64,000 nt of DNA from Tubiluchus corallicola (GCA_030141605.1 JAQGDQ010000494.1:100813-164812); one strand, 5' to 3'; counted from the stretch's first letter, positions 12,597 through 25,208 are shown. Translations and numbers: made by a program. The notes: a model not told the origin generated them from the sequence alone.

Positions 12597-13274
12597 TCTA
12601 TACTTCTTGGAATCGGAAAAAAACTGAATTCTTGTGTTCCAACATACTAATCAATGGTGTTTATTTCTCGAGCACGAAAACAGGTACTACTGTGTCCTGG
12701 AGGCAGAAGTTTAGTCACTTTAGTGCAACACGAGGTTCTGCTTAACTTGAATGAATCCAGGCAGTCCAGTTTTGCTATTAATTTACTTCTTAAATAGACA
12801 TGTCACCGCATTTTATAGGGGCGTTGTAACTTTCACCTTTCGAGAACGTATAACTATAGATTTCATTGTTTTATGATACCCCATAGCAAATCTATGCCAA
12901 CAGGTGTAACCCAGTTGAAAGTTTCACCCTCATAAAAATTGCCTTGTTTCGTCTTTGTTTCGTTTCTTGGCTAGCGGGCGAGTTTTAAGCATTTTAGCGC
13001 GCTGTAAATGGGCTCTTGTCCCAGGTCTTTATATCGGCCATTACACCTGAACTATATAATTCAGGTTTACGAGTTGAAATTTCGATTTGCTGCCGTCAGA
13101 AGAATGTCGTTTCACTATTGTAGTAGTCATTATTCGTTTTTGTGCTTCTGTGCACATGAATTTACACCTTTTTTACTCTATAATAACCTGTTTAAAGCAT
13201 TTTATTATGGTTATTAATGGAGTTACTGTAATACCTGGTTGACTCAAAGCAAAAGAAAAGCTGATTTTCAAGTA

Positions 13275-13720
13275 GATCCCAAAAAACTTACCGTGCAAAG
13301 TCCTAGCATTACGTTAACCTGCTTTGAAAGACTTAAGGAGCTGAAAAAGATAATTCTTAATGATTTAAAATGTTTGCGCCAACTGGTAAAATGTTACTGA
13401 CTCACCTTCCCAGTGTGCACCACTGACTCACAAAAACGTATTTGTAATCTTACTGACAAAATAAAGTAATTTATGCGAAGAGTGTGCTGCGAGTGCTCTG
13501 GTTCCTTTTTCAAACTTCACCAAAGTTATCTTGTTTTTAAACTACTTAACTTAATTTCTAAAATTCATCGCAGGAGTTTAATTTCCCCCCTTTCAAGTTT
13601 TATACAGCATTACTGATAGTATAAGCTCTGCATGCAATAAGAAAGAAAGTAAGTGATACAAAATTTCAAGACAAATTTTTCAATCTATATGCACGAAGAG
13701 TGTTGTCTTACAGTTAACAA
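13275..13720 (+). repeat. Dispersed repeat R1, near-full copy
   Basis: The most complete simple copy. It begins with CCCAAAAAACTTACCGTGCAAAG, continues through GCGCCAACTGGTAAAATG, CCCAGTGTGCACCACTGA, TTTCAAACTTCACC, and AAGTTTTATACAGC, and ends at GTAAGTGATACAAAATTTCAAGAC. The same ordered landmarks define the other R1 copies. No open frame is preserved, and the class of element is unknown. Confidence 0.7.
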
Positions 13721-14207
13721 AATCTGACGTGTAATTTACGGTTTCTCCTTCGAGTTTTAGCTTAGGGGGTTTTGCAACATATTTTTTAGTGAAAGGCTGT
13801 AATAACATTGGAATATTATATTATATCGCACACGTTTATAACTTTTGTGTAATATAAAAGTATAGCAATTAATTACTATGTTTTGACTGTGCTAAACTTG
13901 TTTATGATGCGTAGTTGCATGCCATGAGTTGGCGAAGTAAATTATAAATTATATGAACTGAAATTCGTGTGAATCAGAATGTCTAGCGTCTTGCTTCCTT
14001 CTTCAAGACATATCTCAGAACTGAACTATGGATAATCAATCATTACCTCAAAGCTCATCGCAAATCCAAAATAGATGCATTTCAAAGAAGAAACTAAATT
14101 ACAGGGACATTATATAGGAAGGAAGAAAATAACATAAGAAAATATCATCCAGGATAAAGAAGTGAAGACAGAAAAATGGCAGAACAGTTAAAACCAAAAG
14201 CAGAAAA

Positions 14208-14447
14208 TTAAGATGGATAAGACGACTACCAGATGACTGCCCATTACGCTTAGCTTTCAGAGAAACACCGAAGAAAGAAAAAAAACCGCAAAAAGGAATG
14301 CTGCTAACTTACATTAATTTCATCCAAAAAGATCTTATCAACACATCATTAGATATGAGAAATACAGAGAGATGGGAGCTGCGGGCAGCATGGATTGAAG
14401 TGAAGCAAGCGTCATGTCAGAGGAAGTGTGACTCCAGAGATACCTGA
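14208..14447 (+). mobile_element. Non-LTR retrotransposon C-terminal relic
   Basis: An uninterrupted frame of about 79 codons, ending at TGA 14445-14447, reads LRWIRRLPDDCPLRLAF, then ETPKKEKKPQKGML, then LTYINFIQKDL, and later RWELRAAWIE. This matches the basic tail domain found after the reverse transcriptase of many LINEs ('RWLGH..RM.D.R.P...L', 'G.RPRGRP..TW', 'A.DR..WR'). The upstream 14040-14207 is likely part of the same relic but is broken by stops. It is not a host gene. Confidence 0.6.
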
Positions 14448-15250
14448 AAACAGGCATTTCTCTTGAAATCTACCCACCTTCATTTTCGTGTAACACTGTT
14501 TTAAATCTTTATAATCGAAAGTTCAAATATTATATTTCGATTTCGTTGTTTACGTGAGCATTTATTTTTAGTTAGAAAGTAAACTCCGTTTAAGACAGAT
14601 TAATGATTTTCTTTGAAAGAAGCATTCGCCTTTACCATCTCCACCAACTGCATTGTGAGATGCGTAGAACAGCTGCACAGCCTTTCCCAATGCTGGCTGT
14701 TCTTGTGCTTCTTACCATGCAACTGACGATGCTCTTTAAGGCTAATGGTTCAATTAAGTGAAGACAGCCTTTTAAGGCGCAAGAGAATTTTCTTCAATTG
14801 AGTTTAGGGAAAACTCCATCTTGTTTTAAAGTTTTTTTTAATTTCAGAAAGTTTAGGTAATTCCAAAAAAATATGAAATTTCTCAACATATACGCTTGTA
14901 TACAGTCGCTGTTCGAATACAATGATGTATACATATATAACCAGTAAAACAGACTATTAGCAAATACTGCCAATTTTATTGCTGTGTTAATTGCTATGTG
15001 TCAATAATTAGTGTTCGCAATGCAGTGAAAATAAGACAGGGCTCTTCTGAGACTTGCCCTGGTCATAACTATAAAAGAAGTGAAAATGTCCATTGAGTCT
15101 CAAAAACTCTTTATTTTTCTCCTCCCACGTGGACTTCATAAGCTGTGCAGAGAGCTACAATAATCTAAAACGCATGCTTTATTTTAACGACACTGTAAAT
15201 TTTTATTTTATATGTAGTTTTACCTGTAATTCTTATTGTTGTATCTCTCT

Positions 15251-16053
15251 GTTAGGGGTGAGCATCGAACGTTCGAGTTCGAACGTTCGAATCGAATTCG
15301 AATGCTCGAATTCAGTTCGAACGAGTTTTTTAGTTCGAACTCGATTCGAATCCAAAACTACAGATTCGAATAATTTAGCACTTCAATCACATAATGTTCT
15401 TTATCACTAAAACGATTGAAACATCATACAATTAGCATAATTTAGCTGTGATTTCTGCACACAATTTTAAAAAAATTACTAGTCGTTGTTCGTCGTTGCA
15501 GAACAAAATCTAGTGCTATACATGATCTTTGTAAGACTAATTTTTGCTGGTGGTTCGAAAACTTGTTCGAAAATCTTTCGATCTCAATTCGAATTGGAAA
15601 CACTGAAGTTCGGTTCGATTCGAGTTCGCTTTCTGGAAGAGAATGGTCACCCCAACTCTCTGTGCAGATGATGAAGCCTACGAGGGACGACAATTACGAT
15701 TGAGCATTCTGTATCAGAAAACGAAACGAATTCGAATCGAATTCGAATTGAGTTTGACAGATTTTCGAACGACTAGGAAAAAGTGGTTTTACAAAGGCAT
15801 ATGTTGCATATTACTTGATTGTGTTCTGCAGTAAAACCCCTATTAGTTTGTTAAAAATTTTGCACAGAAACTGCAACTAAATTGTGCCAATTGTATGATG
15901 TCTCAAACGTTTTAGTGATAAAGAACGTACGTGGCTGAAGTGCTGAATTATTCGAATCCATAATTTTAGGTTCGAATCGAATTCGGACTTATAAAAACTC
16001 GTTCGAATCGAATTCGAAGATTCGAGCTCGAACGTTCGATACTCACCCCTAAC
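15251..16053. mobile_element. TTCGAA-rich hAT-like MITE, two head-to-head copies
   Basis: Both outer ends are the inverted repeat GTTAGGGGTGAGCATCGAA (left) and TCGATACTCACCCCTAAC (right). Inside are two ~370-400-base copies of one unit in opposite orientation, 15251-15653 and about 15690-16053, joined by a ~37-base linker. Each has dense TTCGAA and GAATTCGAAT motifs near the ends and a shared core (GAATTATTCG...CACTTCA, TTCTTTATCAC, AGCTG...TTTCTG). The TAGGGGTGAGCA terminus resembles hAT transposon ends. No clear target-site duplication and no transposase are present. Other copies are at 38119, 46799 and 51123. Confidence 0.65.
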
Positions 16054-17079
16054 GGAAATAATAAATATTTTTTTAAGACTTAATGTGCATTTTGACTTCT
16101 TAATGCCTCGTTAATTAGTGTTGTGTTTTAGTGATTTAAATGTGTAATTGGTGATTTTGTCCCTAAAATAACATCTAATAACCTTTTATGCTTTTTGTTG
16201 CTTTTTTTTCTTCAAGAAAGTGGTTCACAGTGTTGGAGACAGACACCATCTTTTCATTTCCTTAATTTAGGCTTTTTATAAATCATTCTATCAATTCCTG
16301 CCATTAATGGTGTGCGTAAAAAAACTTAATAATCGTCAAATTTTGCAACAAGGACTTCTGGAGAAATTTCACGAGACTATAAGTTTTTTGTGTCAGATTT
16401 CATATGGTACTCATTTCTGCTTAGACAAATAAGTCGTTATCAGTGTTTATCTGTGAATAACGTCCGTGCGCCTCTTCATAATAGAGTTTTTTGTGAGAAA
16501 GACCACAGAGTATTAAGAGCACAGTGTATAAGAGATAATCTCCATTGTAAGACGTCTGTATAAACTTAACATTTGGACCTGAATGTACACATAACCCAGA
16601 CCTCCTCCTAAAGCTTGTAAAAAAGAAGTAGGCTGAGTTATCGCACAGCGCCCCCTGGCTCTTCATCTAACGATCTTTTTGACGACATTTTATCCACAAG
16701 CAAAAACTTCACGAAGATGTTCTGGACAATGGTGATCTGGTTGGTCACTCATCAGTGACAAATTTGCCGATTAAAATTTTCCTTTCATCCATTTTCACTT
16801 TCACCCCCGACTAAAACCGCCTCATAAATGGGTTACTAAACAAACTCTCTCTCTCTCTCCTGCTCTATTTCACCCGGGCAGCGATTTTTTCAGCTAAGCG
16901 AAGAAATGGAGCTGAGCAGGTGACCACTGAACAGTAAAAAATGTGATGATTGCCCTAAGTGTTATATTTGCTTATTCACTAGACAGTAACACCTGCTACA
17001 CGAGGGGGAGGGGTGCGTTTGACAGGTCTTGAAAGTTTATCAGTGGGAGGTGAAAGTATGATTAGTGCACTATACCCAA

Positions 17080-17530
17080 TTAGCAATTATTTGTGTACGG
17101 TGACATAAATTACCTGCTCTGCATTGCTTTTACGTTTCCTTTTTTCTGTTATATAATCATATACACATTATTTTATCTTGCCGAGAATTTTGTAAACAAC
17201 TGTACATTATTATCATTTTATTTAATTCGTAACTAATTACTGTGATACTTATTCATCATCTTCATTTATTTTTTTTCACTTATGCTATTGTTGTTATGTT
17301 TGTTTTTATATTTTTCTTTTTGTTATTGCTTTATTTTGATTAGTTTATTTAAGCATTTAACAATAATTGCATTCAGTGGCATCAATTCTTTTTTTCTGCT
17401 ATTACAATATTAAATTATAAGGGGTGAGTGACTAGATGACCTACGGTCTTTCTTCGCCCCATCTTCACGGATAAAGTTATTTTTTGTAAAATGGAAATTT
17501 GTGACACATTTGGAGAAAATAAATGTCTAT
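17080..17530 (+). mobile_element. Probable LINE 3' UTR
   Basis: A T-rich, non-coding stretch ends with AAGGGGTGAGTGACTAGATG, CGGTCTTTCTTCGCCCC, and finally GAAAATAAATGTCTATGTCTATAC. This resembles the 3' ends of CR1/L2-type elements, which finish in a short tandem tail. No RT codons are recognisable upstream. The call rests on the tail and its similarity in form to the element at 4296. Confidence 0.35.
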
Positions 17531-18251
17531 GTCTATACATATGATTACTATAAAAAAGAAAACAACTGTTATTAAAAGATTTAAGATACAAAATGTTAAA
17601 ACATGTCTCATAGGTTTCTGTTACAGCTTGTAGTCATTTTCACTGATAGATTATACAAACAAACAACGAGTTTCATAGGCATAACCAACAGAACATGAAT
17701 TCACTAATTACGTATTTATAAGGAAGCCAAATACGTAAAGAGATCCACAGCAAATGGTTGCTCTTTTTATACAAATTGTCTCAGACAAACCAAGTGGCTG
17801 CTTAGGCTAGAAGTTAGAAGTAGAAATACAAATTTACCCTCTTAGCACTGCAATGAATTGTCAATTTTGTAATTGCAAGAGTTTGTTTTGTGCTAAATCG
17901 ATAAATAAATAAACACGTAATTTATATTCAGAGAAATAAGACTCTTGTAAATAATTTTTTATTGAGAAGAGATACCGGTCTTTTGTTAACGTTGTTTTTC
18001 AAAGAGAACGAGGTTTCAGTTTTCAGAGGAACCATTTCCTATTGAGGAGAATTCTCTAGATGAAAATCCAGAGGAAAAGACTGAATTTATGAGCATCTGT
18101 TCTGTACTTACGAATGTTCAGGGTATAGCCAGAATCAGAATCAGCAGAAAACGGGTATGGCGACCAATTGGTAAACTGTCGGTATTTGGGAACATTTTAC
18201 AAAAGACCTCGAGAGTATTGACTATTGTTCATTAAAACAGTAATAAAAAAG

Positions 18252-18856
18252 TTTGAGTTGAAGCAAAACCGGACCCAATCTTTACTGTAGGTGAAAACGA
18301 CCTACTATTTAAAATATTGAAAGGACACCTGCTATTTTTTCAAAAAATGACTTACGACTTACGTGAAAGAATTATTACCACACAAACACGATTTTACGTT
18401 TTCGCCACTAGTTCTTCGCTATTACATGCATTTCGCCATTCGCTAGTTAGAATGGCACTAGCCGCTGCATTTCGGAGCTGCGTTGCACAAAAACAGGTGC
18501 TGTACCTCATAGTTCAGATGTGTTAGTTTGTGGCGAACTGCACGCGTTCGACAGCGCAGCGGTAAATTTGAAATTTGAATTTTTATCTTAAAACAGTCCT
18601 AGTTTTAGTACAACACATTGAATATCTTACAGTAGCACTGTACTTCAATTTTTGTTTTCGCAAACACATGCAGCACGCTCGTGGAATATTTTTAATGTAG
18701 AAAATTATGTTAGTTTGTGATGTCATCAATAGTTGGACTCGCCCGCCGTTAATTAAATTTTTAATCTATTGTTTAATTATAAGTTACACTTTTGCAGTAT
18801 TAATTGTGTTAAAATGTATACTTTTTATCGGACTTGAAAATGGGGTAGTACATGAA
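18252..18856 (-). repeat. Dispersed repeat R2, reverse copy
   Basis: The reverse complement of the R2 sequences at 10026 and 26339. It begins with AAGCAAAACCGGACCCAATC and ends with CTTGAAAATGGGGTAGTACATGAAAAAT. Small frames in it, for example 18317-18526, are shadows of the repeat. Confidence 0.75.
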
Positions 18857-19975
18857 AAATCGTTGTCTTCCTTTAATGTAGATTACGTAGCAGCGTTATC
18901 TTAATAGCGAAATGTTATCTGTGCATATGGACATATATTACTTACAAACTAATGAGCGGCGCCGTTTTTTAGTACAAGTCGTCCACAAGAAGGCCGTTGG
19001 TCAGTTATGGTACAACTACAACAATCTACAACATCTATAACAATCTGCACATCACTCTTGTTTGTCACAGCACCAATCTGGTAATCTGATTCTATATGTG
19101 CAGACCAATAACTCATCCTTGAGCGTCAAAAAATCGTGGGAACTGCCTCGTCGGTAATAAGCATGATTTTTCGCCGCGTTGGGCAATAATTTTTACGATT
19201 TTGGTAGGATGAGGAATGTCTTCGCGCTGTCATGATTTCACCCGGGAAATTTAATGCAGCTCTTCGATGTTTAGTGCCCCTTCATCGTTCAAACTTTATG
19301 TAAAATAATTTGAGTGTCAATATGTCCTTTAAATTTTGTCTACTCACGTCATTTCACTACATTTACGCTAAATGGGTTCTTCGTCAAAGGCGTCGGTTGC
19401 CCTTGTTATTGTGAAGACTTGCACCTTCGTCATGGATACGCCCCTGGCGACGTTTTACCTGCATTTGAAGTGGCGGTAGCCATTATGGATTTTAAATGGG
19501 CGAGCTTCCTGTCACCTCTGTCTGTGATATGTCCCGTAATGGTCATTTCTCATCAGATAAATGCCATAATAATTGGACAGGGTGATTTTGCACAAAAGTT
19601 TTCCTGTTTGAGGTGCCGACTTTATCTTCAAAGTGTTTGGCGTTTTAAAACCCTCTTCCTCCAATATACGCTTGTCAACAATGGACGGCGCTGATTATTT
19701 GTAGCTCTTAGTCCGCTAGGTGGCAGGTCTGGGGCAAGGTAGCTACTCATCGACGAATTGACTGATAAACTGACTGACAAAAACAATGTAATGCCCAGTG
19801 AATGGTTGATTTTTTTCATCCTAATCAGTTCTACCTGACGTCCGACCGACTGGCTCACTGATAAAACAAATCATTATTTCGTCTGTATTATTAAGATTTA
19901 GGATCAACTGTTTGATTGATCCATTCATTTAACACTGGATGTGTTTCTTTTTTCTTTTTCATCAGACGTCCTAAA

Positions 19976-20415
19976 CGGTAATAAAGTCACAGGATTAAAG
20001 TTACCGGGAAAAAGACGCGGGGGAAGAAGTAACCCAATCCTAATCGTATCCCTGACCCTAATCCCTAATTCTAATCCTAGCCAAAATTAATTTTGGCTTT
20101 TTTGCTGTGACAATTTCCTAGCCAAAATTGTGTTTCTTTTTTTGGAAAAATTTTTGCTAGGAAATTAGTCACAGAAAAAAAATTCACAGCAATTTTTGCT
20201 ATGGTTAGAGTTAGGGATGTCACCTTTAGGATGTCCGACCAAAAAAGAAAAAGAAACACAATTTGGCCGGGAAATTAGTCACAGGAAAAAAGTCACAATT
20301 AATTTTGGTTATGGTTAGAGATAAGGGTTAGGGATAGCGTTGCATTTGGGTTATTTCCTTTTTCCCGTGTTTTTTCTGTTGATTTTTTTCCTGCGACTTT
20401 GTTATCATTGACTTT
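19976..20415. mobile_element. Palindromic MITE candidate with telomere-like motifs
   Basis: The left end (GTAATAAAGTCACAGGATTAAAG...AAAAAGACGCGGG) and the right end (CCCGTGTTTTTTCTG...CCTGCGACTTTGTTATC) are imperfect inverted repeats. Inner segments also pair: CCTAATCC/CCCTGACCCTAATCCC on the left with GGTTAGAGATAAGGGTTAGGG on the right, and CCAAAATTAATTTTGG nearby. The element has no coding capacity. The repeated CCTAA/TTAGG motifs look telomeric but are irregular. The class is unassigned. Confidence 0.5.
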
Positions 20416-22087
20416 TTTTTACCTGGGTTCACTCCAAAAGCCATTTATGAAAAACGTTTCGATTGTTTATTTTTGGGATCGTAATGTGTACGATTATTTG
20501 TTGTTTTTAGTAAATGATAGGAGTGGTGTAGGTACCAGGGTATATACATAAACATTCTAAAACACTAAACTTAAAATCTACAGCCGAGATTGATGTACTA
20601 TCAAGGTTTTATCTAGCCATATTTTCTTTAGATACGAATAAATATTTTTCAATAGAAATATGAATAGAAATTTAAAGGTCTCCTGAAGTTTAAATGTTGA
20701 TAGACTACCTTATACTGTAACAAATCTAAGTTTTGGGTTTATAGATTCCTCTTTTAATAACTTCTAAGGTTATACGTAATTAGGAAGACCTTGTAACATC
20801 TTCTGCAAGGCAGAGGAGTGAAAGAGGAACCGAAAGAGAAGGAACGGGCAGGATTAAAGTTTCTTTAACAGAATTTTCAAGTTTATTGCCTTGCTGCAAG
20901 TGTAAGCATTTGAGGGAAATTTCCTAAATTTTGAAGAATTTCTTAAATTTCATAGTTGTATGATCTTTGAGTACTAAAAGATCGTGAAAATTCGATGTTT
21001 CTGCTAAAACTTTATTAAAAGCGCAAGTCAAATGTTGGTCGCAAAACAATTTTGATACCAAACTATGAGTTTCTATTGTTCTACGCTTTTATCATTTTGC
21101 TCTTGGTGTGCCTCCAAGCGTCTGCGTTCTGGATCAGCCCTCAAATCTCCAGAGTAAATAGCAATCAACGAAGAGAGCCCACGCTTGACTGACGTCCCTG
21201 GACTCTTAGCTCTGAGAGTCAGGCACAAATCTCTAGAGTTGTTCGTGTCCAATCCATTGCTGTAAAGTCAAACGTTGCTGCTGTTGCATTGTTGACAAAG
21301 CTCCATTGTGACGTTGACCACAATTCCTGCTCGCAGCGACCTTGTCTTTGCGGGATTTTCTCTAAGTATTAGCACAAGCTTTGGCATTATAGTTTCCATT
21401 TCCAGTATGTACAGTACTTCTCTCGCATTTCACGCTAGTATTCTGAAGTGCAAATCAAACATTTGGAAAAATCTCCTCACTTGAGCACGCGTTTAGCTGC
21501 TCTAGAGTTGAGAGTGAAACGATTTTAAAAGAGAAAATGTTTACAATAGATAAGGTCAAGTAAGGGGGTAATTTTTGTAGTTTTGACTGTGGTGTGGAAT
21601 ATTAAAATGACTAATGTGTCTAAAGTGAGGTTAATAGTTTTGGGAAGGTCTTGTGGGCTTGAGATGGAGTCAGCTCTTTAGCCTTAACTACAGTTTAATC
21701 TTGTTTTGAATGTTCCCTCGAGCAAAAGTGATTAATCGAAGAAGGACATTACAGTAGTCATGTATGTAGGCCTCATTTACTAGGAATTTTGTACTAAGTT
21801 TCTTAGTCACTAGGTATGTCTCTGATTATTGCTACGTAAGAAACGGGACGGGGTAAATTTGTCATGAATCAGCCCTACCAATCCCACAACGTGTAATCCG
21901 TGCAATGATATTTACCTGTTTGAAATGTAGAAGCTTTAAATAGCTTAGCTTTAAATACTTGCAATGAATTTTTGAATCTTGGAAGTGAAGTTTTAGCTAA
22001 ATTTGCTAATTAGGTTTTCCGGCTTTTCAGCTCATTTTTTTTGGTATTACATCGTAGCACTAATTTTAAAGTTCATATTCTGTGTCT

Positions 22088-22089
<2 letters not shown>

Positions 22090-22128
<39 letters not shown>

Positions 22129-22146
22129 CGTGCGTGCGTGTGTGTG
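22090..22146. repeat. (TG)n/(CG)n microsatellite
   Basis: A run of about 17 TG dinucleotides followed by CGCGCGTGCGTGCGTGCG and more TG. Overlapping frames here are artefacts. Confidence 0.9.
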
Positions 22147-22875
22147 ATATATGGCCTATATGTATGTAGGACAAGATGTACATGTCGTTACTCGGCATTA
22201 ATTCTTTGTACCTACTTAGTTTTTCGGTGATTTTAATGCTACCAGAAGTAATATGGCATCGTGGCATGAAGTACGCGCCGGGAGGAATTCACTGTGCAGA
22301 TACATGCATTTGTGCACCTATCTGGTCTAACAATGAATTTATAATGTATTTCACAATAATGTTGCACTTAGCACGGAGCTGACAAGGCTTGTCAATCCTT
22401 CCTGAAGAACAAAGACTACGGACGATGATACCAAAATGCGCTTTCAAGAGACAATTTAGGAGAAGGTGCTTTTTTAACACTTTGTGTCCAAAAGCATCTA
22501 AAGACGTGAAATAATTCGGCGTCGAAGGTTGATCTTTGTTTACAAGAATCCGTGAGGAAACGACAATTATACGTTTTAGCTTTTTCGTCTTTATTGGTTC
22601 TGTTACAGATGTGTCATTCTTGCTTTCTAATGCCGTTTAAGAAGTCGGCGGGAGGTATGCGTCCTTCAAGAATTACACGCTTTTTCACTTTCGTTTGCGA
22701 GAAATTTGGGACAGATGATGAATTTTTCACTGAAATATGCGAATATTTGCGGCGCAGAGACGTTCTGTTTGCAAAAATATGTTGTTGTGATTGTTGTCGC
22801 ATCGCCTTGGGGTTTAGTATTCTCTCAAATATGCGATCATAGATTCACTATGGCTACCGTTTTACACCATACTCT

Positions 22876-23060
22876 GTTCACTGTACAATGATTACGAATT
22901 TTTGCTGTAGACAGAGACTGTATACGAGTTTTATACATTTTTGTTGCAATAAAAAGGCAACGCTGTCGTATTATACTGTTCACTGTACAATGATTAAAAA
23001 TTTTACTGTAAATAGCCTGTATACGAGTTTTCTACATTTTTGTTACCATAAAAATGGTAT
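22876..23060. repeat. ~105-bp tandem duplication
   Basis: Two neighbouring copies share TGTTCACTGTACAATGATTA, TATACGAGTTTT, and TACATTTTTGTT.CAATAAAAA landmarks. The second starts near 22977. Differences are substitutions and small indels. Confidence 0.65.
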
Positions 23061-23174
23061 ATGAGTTCTAGTTTGATACGTTTGCTGTTTTTATCACTTT
23101 TTATCCACCGAAATCAAAGATCAAGAACTTGATGTTCATCTGTATTCAGCTGTCTTTACTCAAGCTTTTTATTT

Positions 23175-23194
23175 TAGAGAGAGCGAGAGAAGTG

Positions 23195-23269
<75 letters not shown>

Positions 23270-23310
23270 TTGAGAGCGAGAAAGAGAAAGATTGAGAGAG
23301 AGAGAAAGGG
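23175..23310. repeat. (GA)n microsatellite
   Basis: A long, nearly pure GA run (about 23195-23265) is flanked by interrupted GAGA-rich sequence to about 23310. Arg/Glu-rich and Ser/Leu-rich frames here are artefacts. Confidence 0.9.
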
Positions 23311-23896
23311 AAGAGGAAGACAGAGCCAATTTTTTGCTAATTATTGTACAAATTTTACTTTTGGTTTGCAGCTGACGTTTTTCCGTGAAATTGCTCATAT
23401 TTTTGCAATTTATGAGCATTTTATAGTTTCGTTGCGAAATGATATCTGTGTGCACTCATGCAGCATTTCCTCGTGTTTTTATAGCGTTATAATGATACTT
23501 GTAACAACAAAACTTCTTCACATCAAGGCACAATCCTGTTGTTTTTAGAAGCGTAGTGTTAGCATAATCAAGGCACAACTCTGTTGTTTTTGGAAGTAAA
23601 GTGTTAAGATAATCCGTAGTTTAGATAACCTTCTCGATTTCAACACTTTAATTTGGTAACCGTTTAAAATTGTTTTGCTTACCTTGGTTTTGTGAGTTTA
23701 TATGTTATTGTAATGGTTACGACTGAAGATTTCCCGTTTTGCTGACTCTGCGCCTTGACCATGACTTTTTATAGAGAGTAGAAGGTGATCCAGGGTCTTT
23801 AGTTGCGCTTAACTAATGTTTCTTGGAAGATTTCATGGATGTACAATAATAAGGAGTCTTTATACTAATTACACAAGTCTTTATTACATGAATAAT

Positions 23897-24246
23897 AAGC
23901 CTTTTCACACTTTCGTTGTGCGCACGCGCAGTTGCTGTAGGTCAAAGGTTAAATGTACTGCAGCAACTACAACCGTCACGTGACATGTGGGTAAAACAAA
24001 GCTGTCTGCCACGACTTTACTTAATTATGCATTAGTCTGTACGTAGAGTGATTTACTAGCAGGATCTTGCTTGGGAACAAGAAAAAAAATGAAATAGGTA
24101 AAGTTCTAGCTATGTGTTAAAACTGTTACTATTACAACAGCATGGTCAGCAAGGCGTTGTTAAGTGTACACAAATGCACTGTCTGGTGCACTTAACCTTT
24201 GACGTTTTCACGATGATTGTCAATTGCGGGAATTGAGAAAAGGCTT
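23897..24246. mobile_element. Small inverted-repeat element (MITE candidate)
   Basis: The left end reads AAGCCTTTTCACACTTTCG and, further in, AGGTCAAAGGTTAAATG. The right end, reverse complemented, reads AAGCCTTTTCTCAATTC and then GTCAAAGGTTAAGTGCAC. The ~350-base unit has no coding frame and no evident target-site duplication. A half copy is at 12521-12596. Confidence 0.45.
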
Positions 24247-24369
24247 GTTCTTCTTGAAATTTAACCCAAACTACGGTGTGCCCTCTGGTGGCGCGTTTAC
24301 TTGCATGTCAGTAGTGGAACTACAGGAAGAGTAACACCTGCAGTTTACTAACCGTGTCGCATATACAAA

Positions 24370-24455
24370 CATGATGACGACGACGATGATGATAATGGTG
24401 ATGACGGCGACGACGACGACGACGACGATGATGATGATGATGATGATGATGATAT
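24370..24455. repeat. (GAC)n/(GAT)n microsatellite
   Basis: Alternating GAC, GAT and GGC triplets end in a pure (GAT)n run. Confidence 0.9.
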
Positions 24456-24756
24456 AGATCAAAACATCACTTGCAAGTGCAAATTTTTAGTTTTATCTGG
24501 CCTTTAGCGTACAGAAATGTTATGTCACCTAGTGTTGTGAAGGTTTTATTAACTTTCTGTTGTTCACGTACAGCACTAGCATATTTGTGTTTTACACTGT
24601 TCAAACACTTGTGTGAAGTTTGAACAGAGCTGAACTTGATGCTTTGTTACATAGATTGAGCTCACAAAGCTGCATCCAATCTTGTACTAGGTGCTTGTTG
24701 TTTAACCTTAACGTTTGAGTTGCAAAACTCTCTGTGTTTGTTTGGCACCGATTGTT

Positions 24757-25208
24757 GAAGGAAAAGTAAAGCATTTTTTCACTGGTAGTGAAGATGCATT
24801 GAAATTCTACAATGACAGTGTACACTATTATTTAAAGGAGAAGTACAGCATTTTTCCACTGGTAGTGAAGATGTATTGAAATTCTACAATTACGGTGTGC
24901 ACTATTATTTAAAGGAGAAGTACAACATTTTTCCACTGGTAGTGAAGATGCATTGAAATTCTACAATGACGGTGTACACTATTATTTAAAGGAGAAGTAC
25001 AGCATTTTTCCACTGGTAGTGAAGATGCATTGAAATTCTACAATGACGGCGTACACTATTATTTAAAGGAGAAGTACAGCATTTTTCCACTGGTAGTGAA
25101 GATGCATTGAAATTCTACAATGACGATGTACACTATTATTTAAAGGAAAAGTACAGCATTTTTCCACTGGTAGGGAAGATGCATTGAAATTCCACAATGA
25201 CGGTGTAT
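24757..25208. repeat. 77-bp tandem repeat, about 5.9 copies
   Basis: Units start at 24757, 24834, 24911, 24988, 25065 and 25142, exactly 77 bases apart. The unit begins AAAGGAGAAGTACAGC, contains CCACTGGTAGTGAAGATG and GAAATTCTACAATGAC, and ends ACACTATTATTT. Units differ at only a few positions, so the array is fairly young. Confidence 0.9.

Noticed and set aside
19314-19694. 126-codon plus-strand frame
   Set aside because: It lacks an ATG at its listed start, has no recognisable domain and no splice or promoter context.
20030-20345. Interstitial telomere
   Set aside because: CCTAA/TTAGG motifs are irregular, few and mirrored in a palindromic element rather than forming a uniform array.
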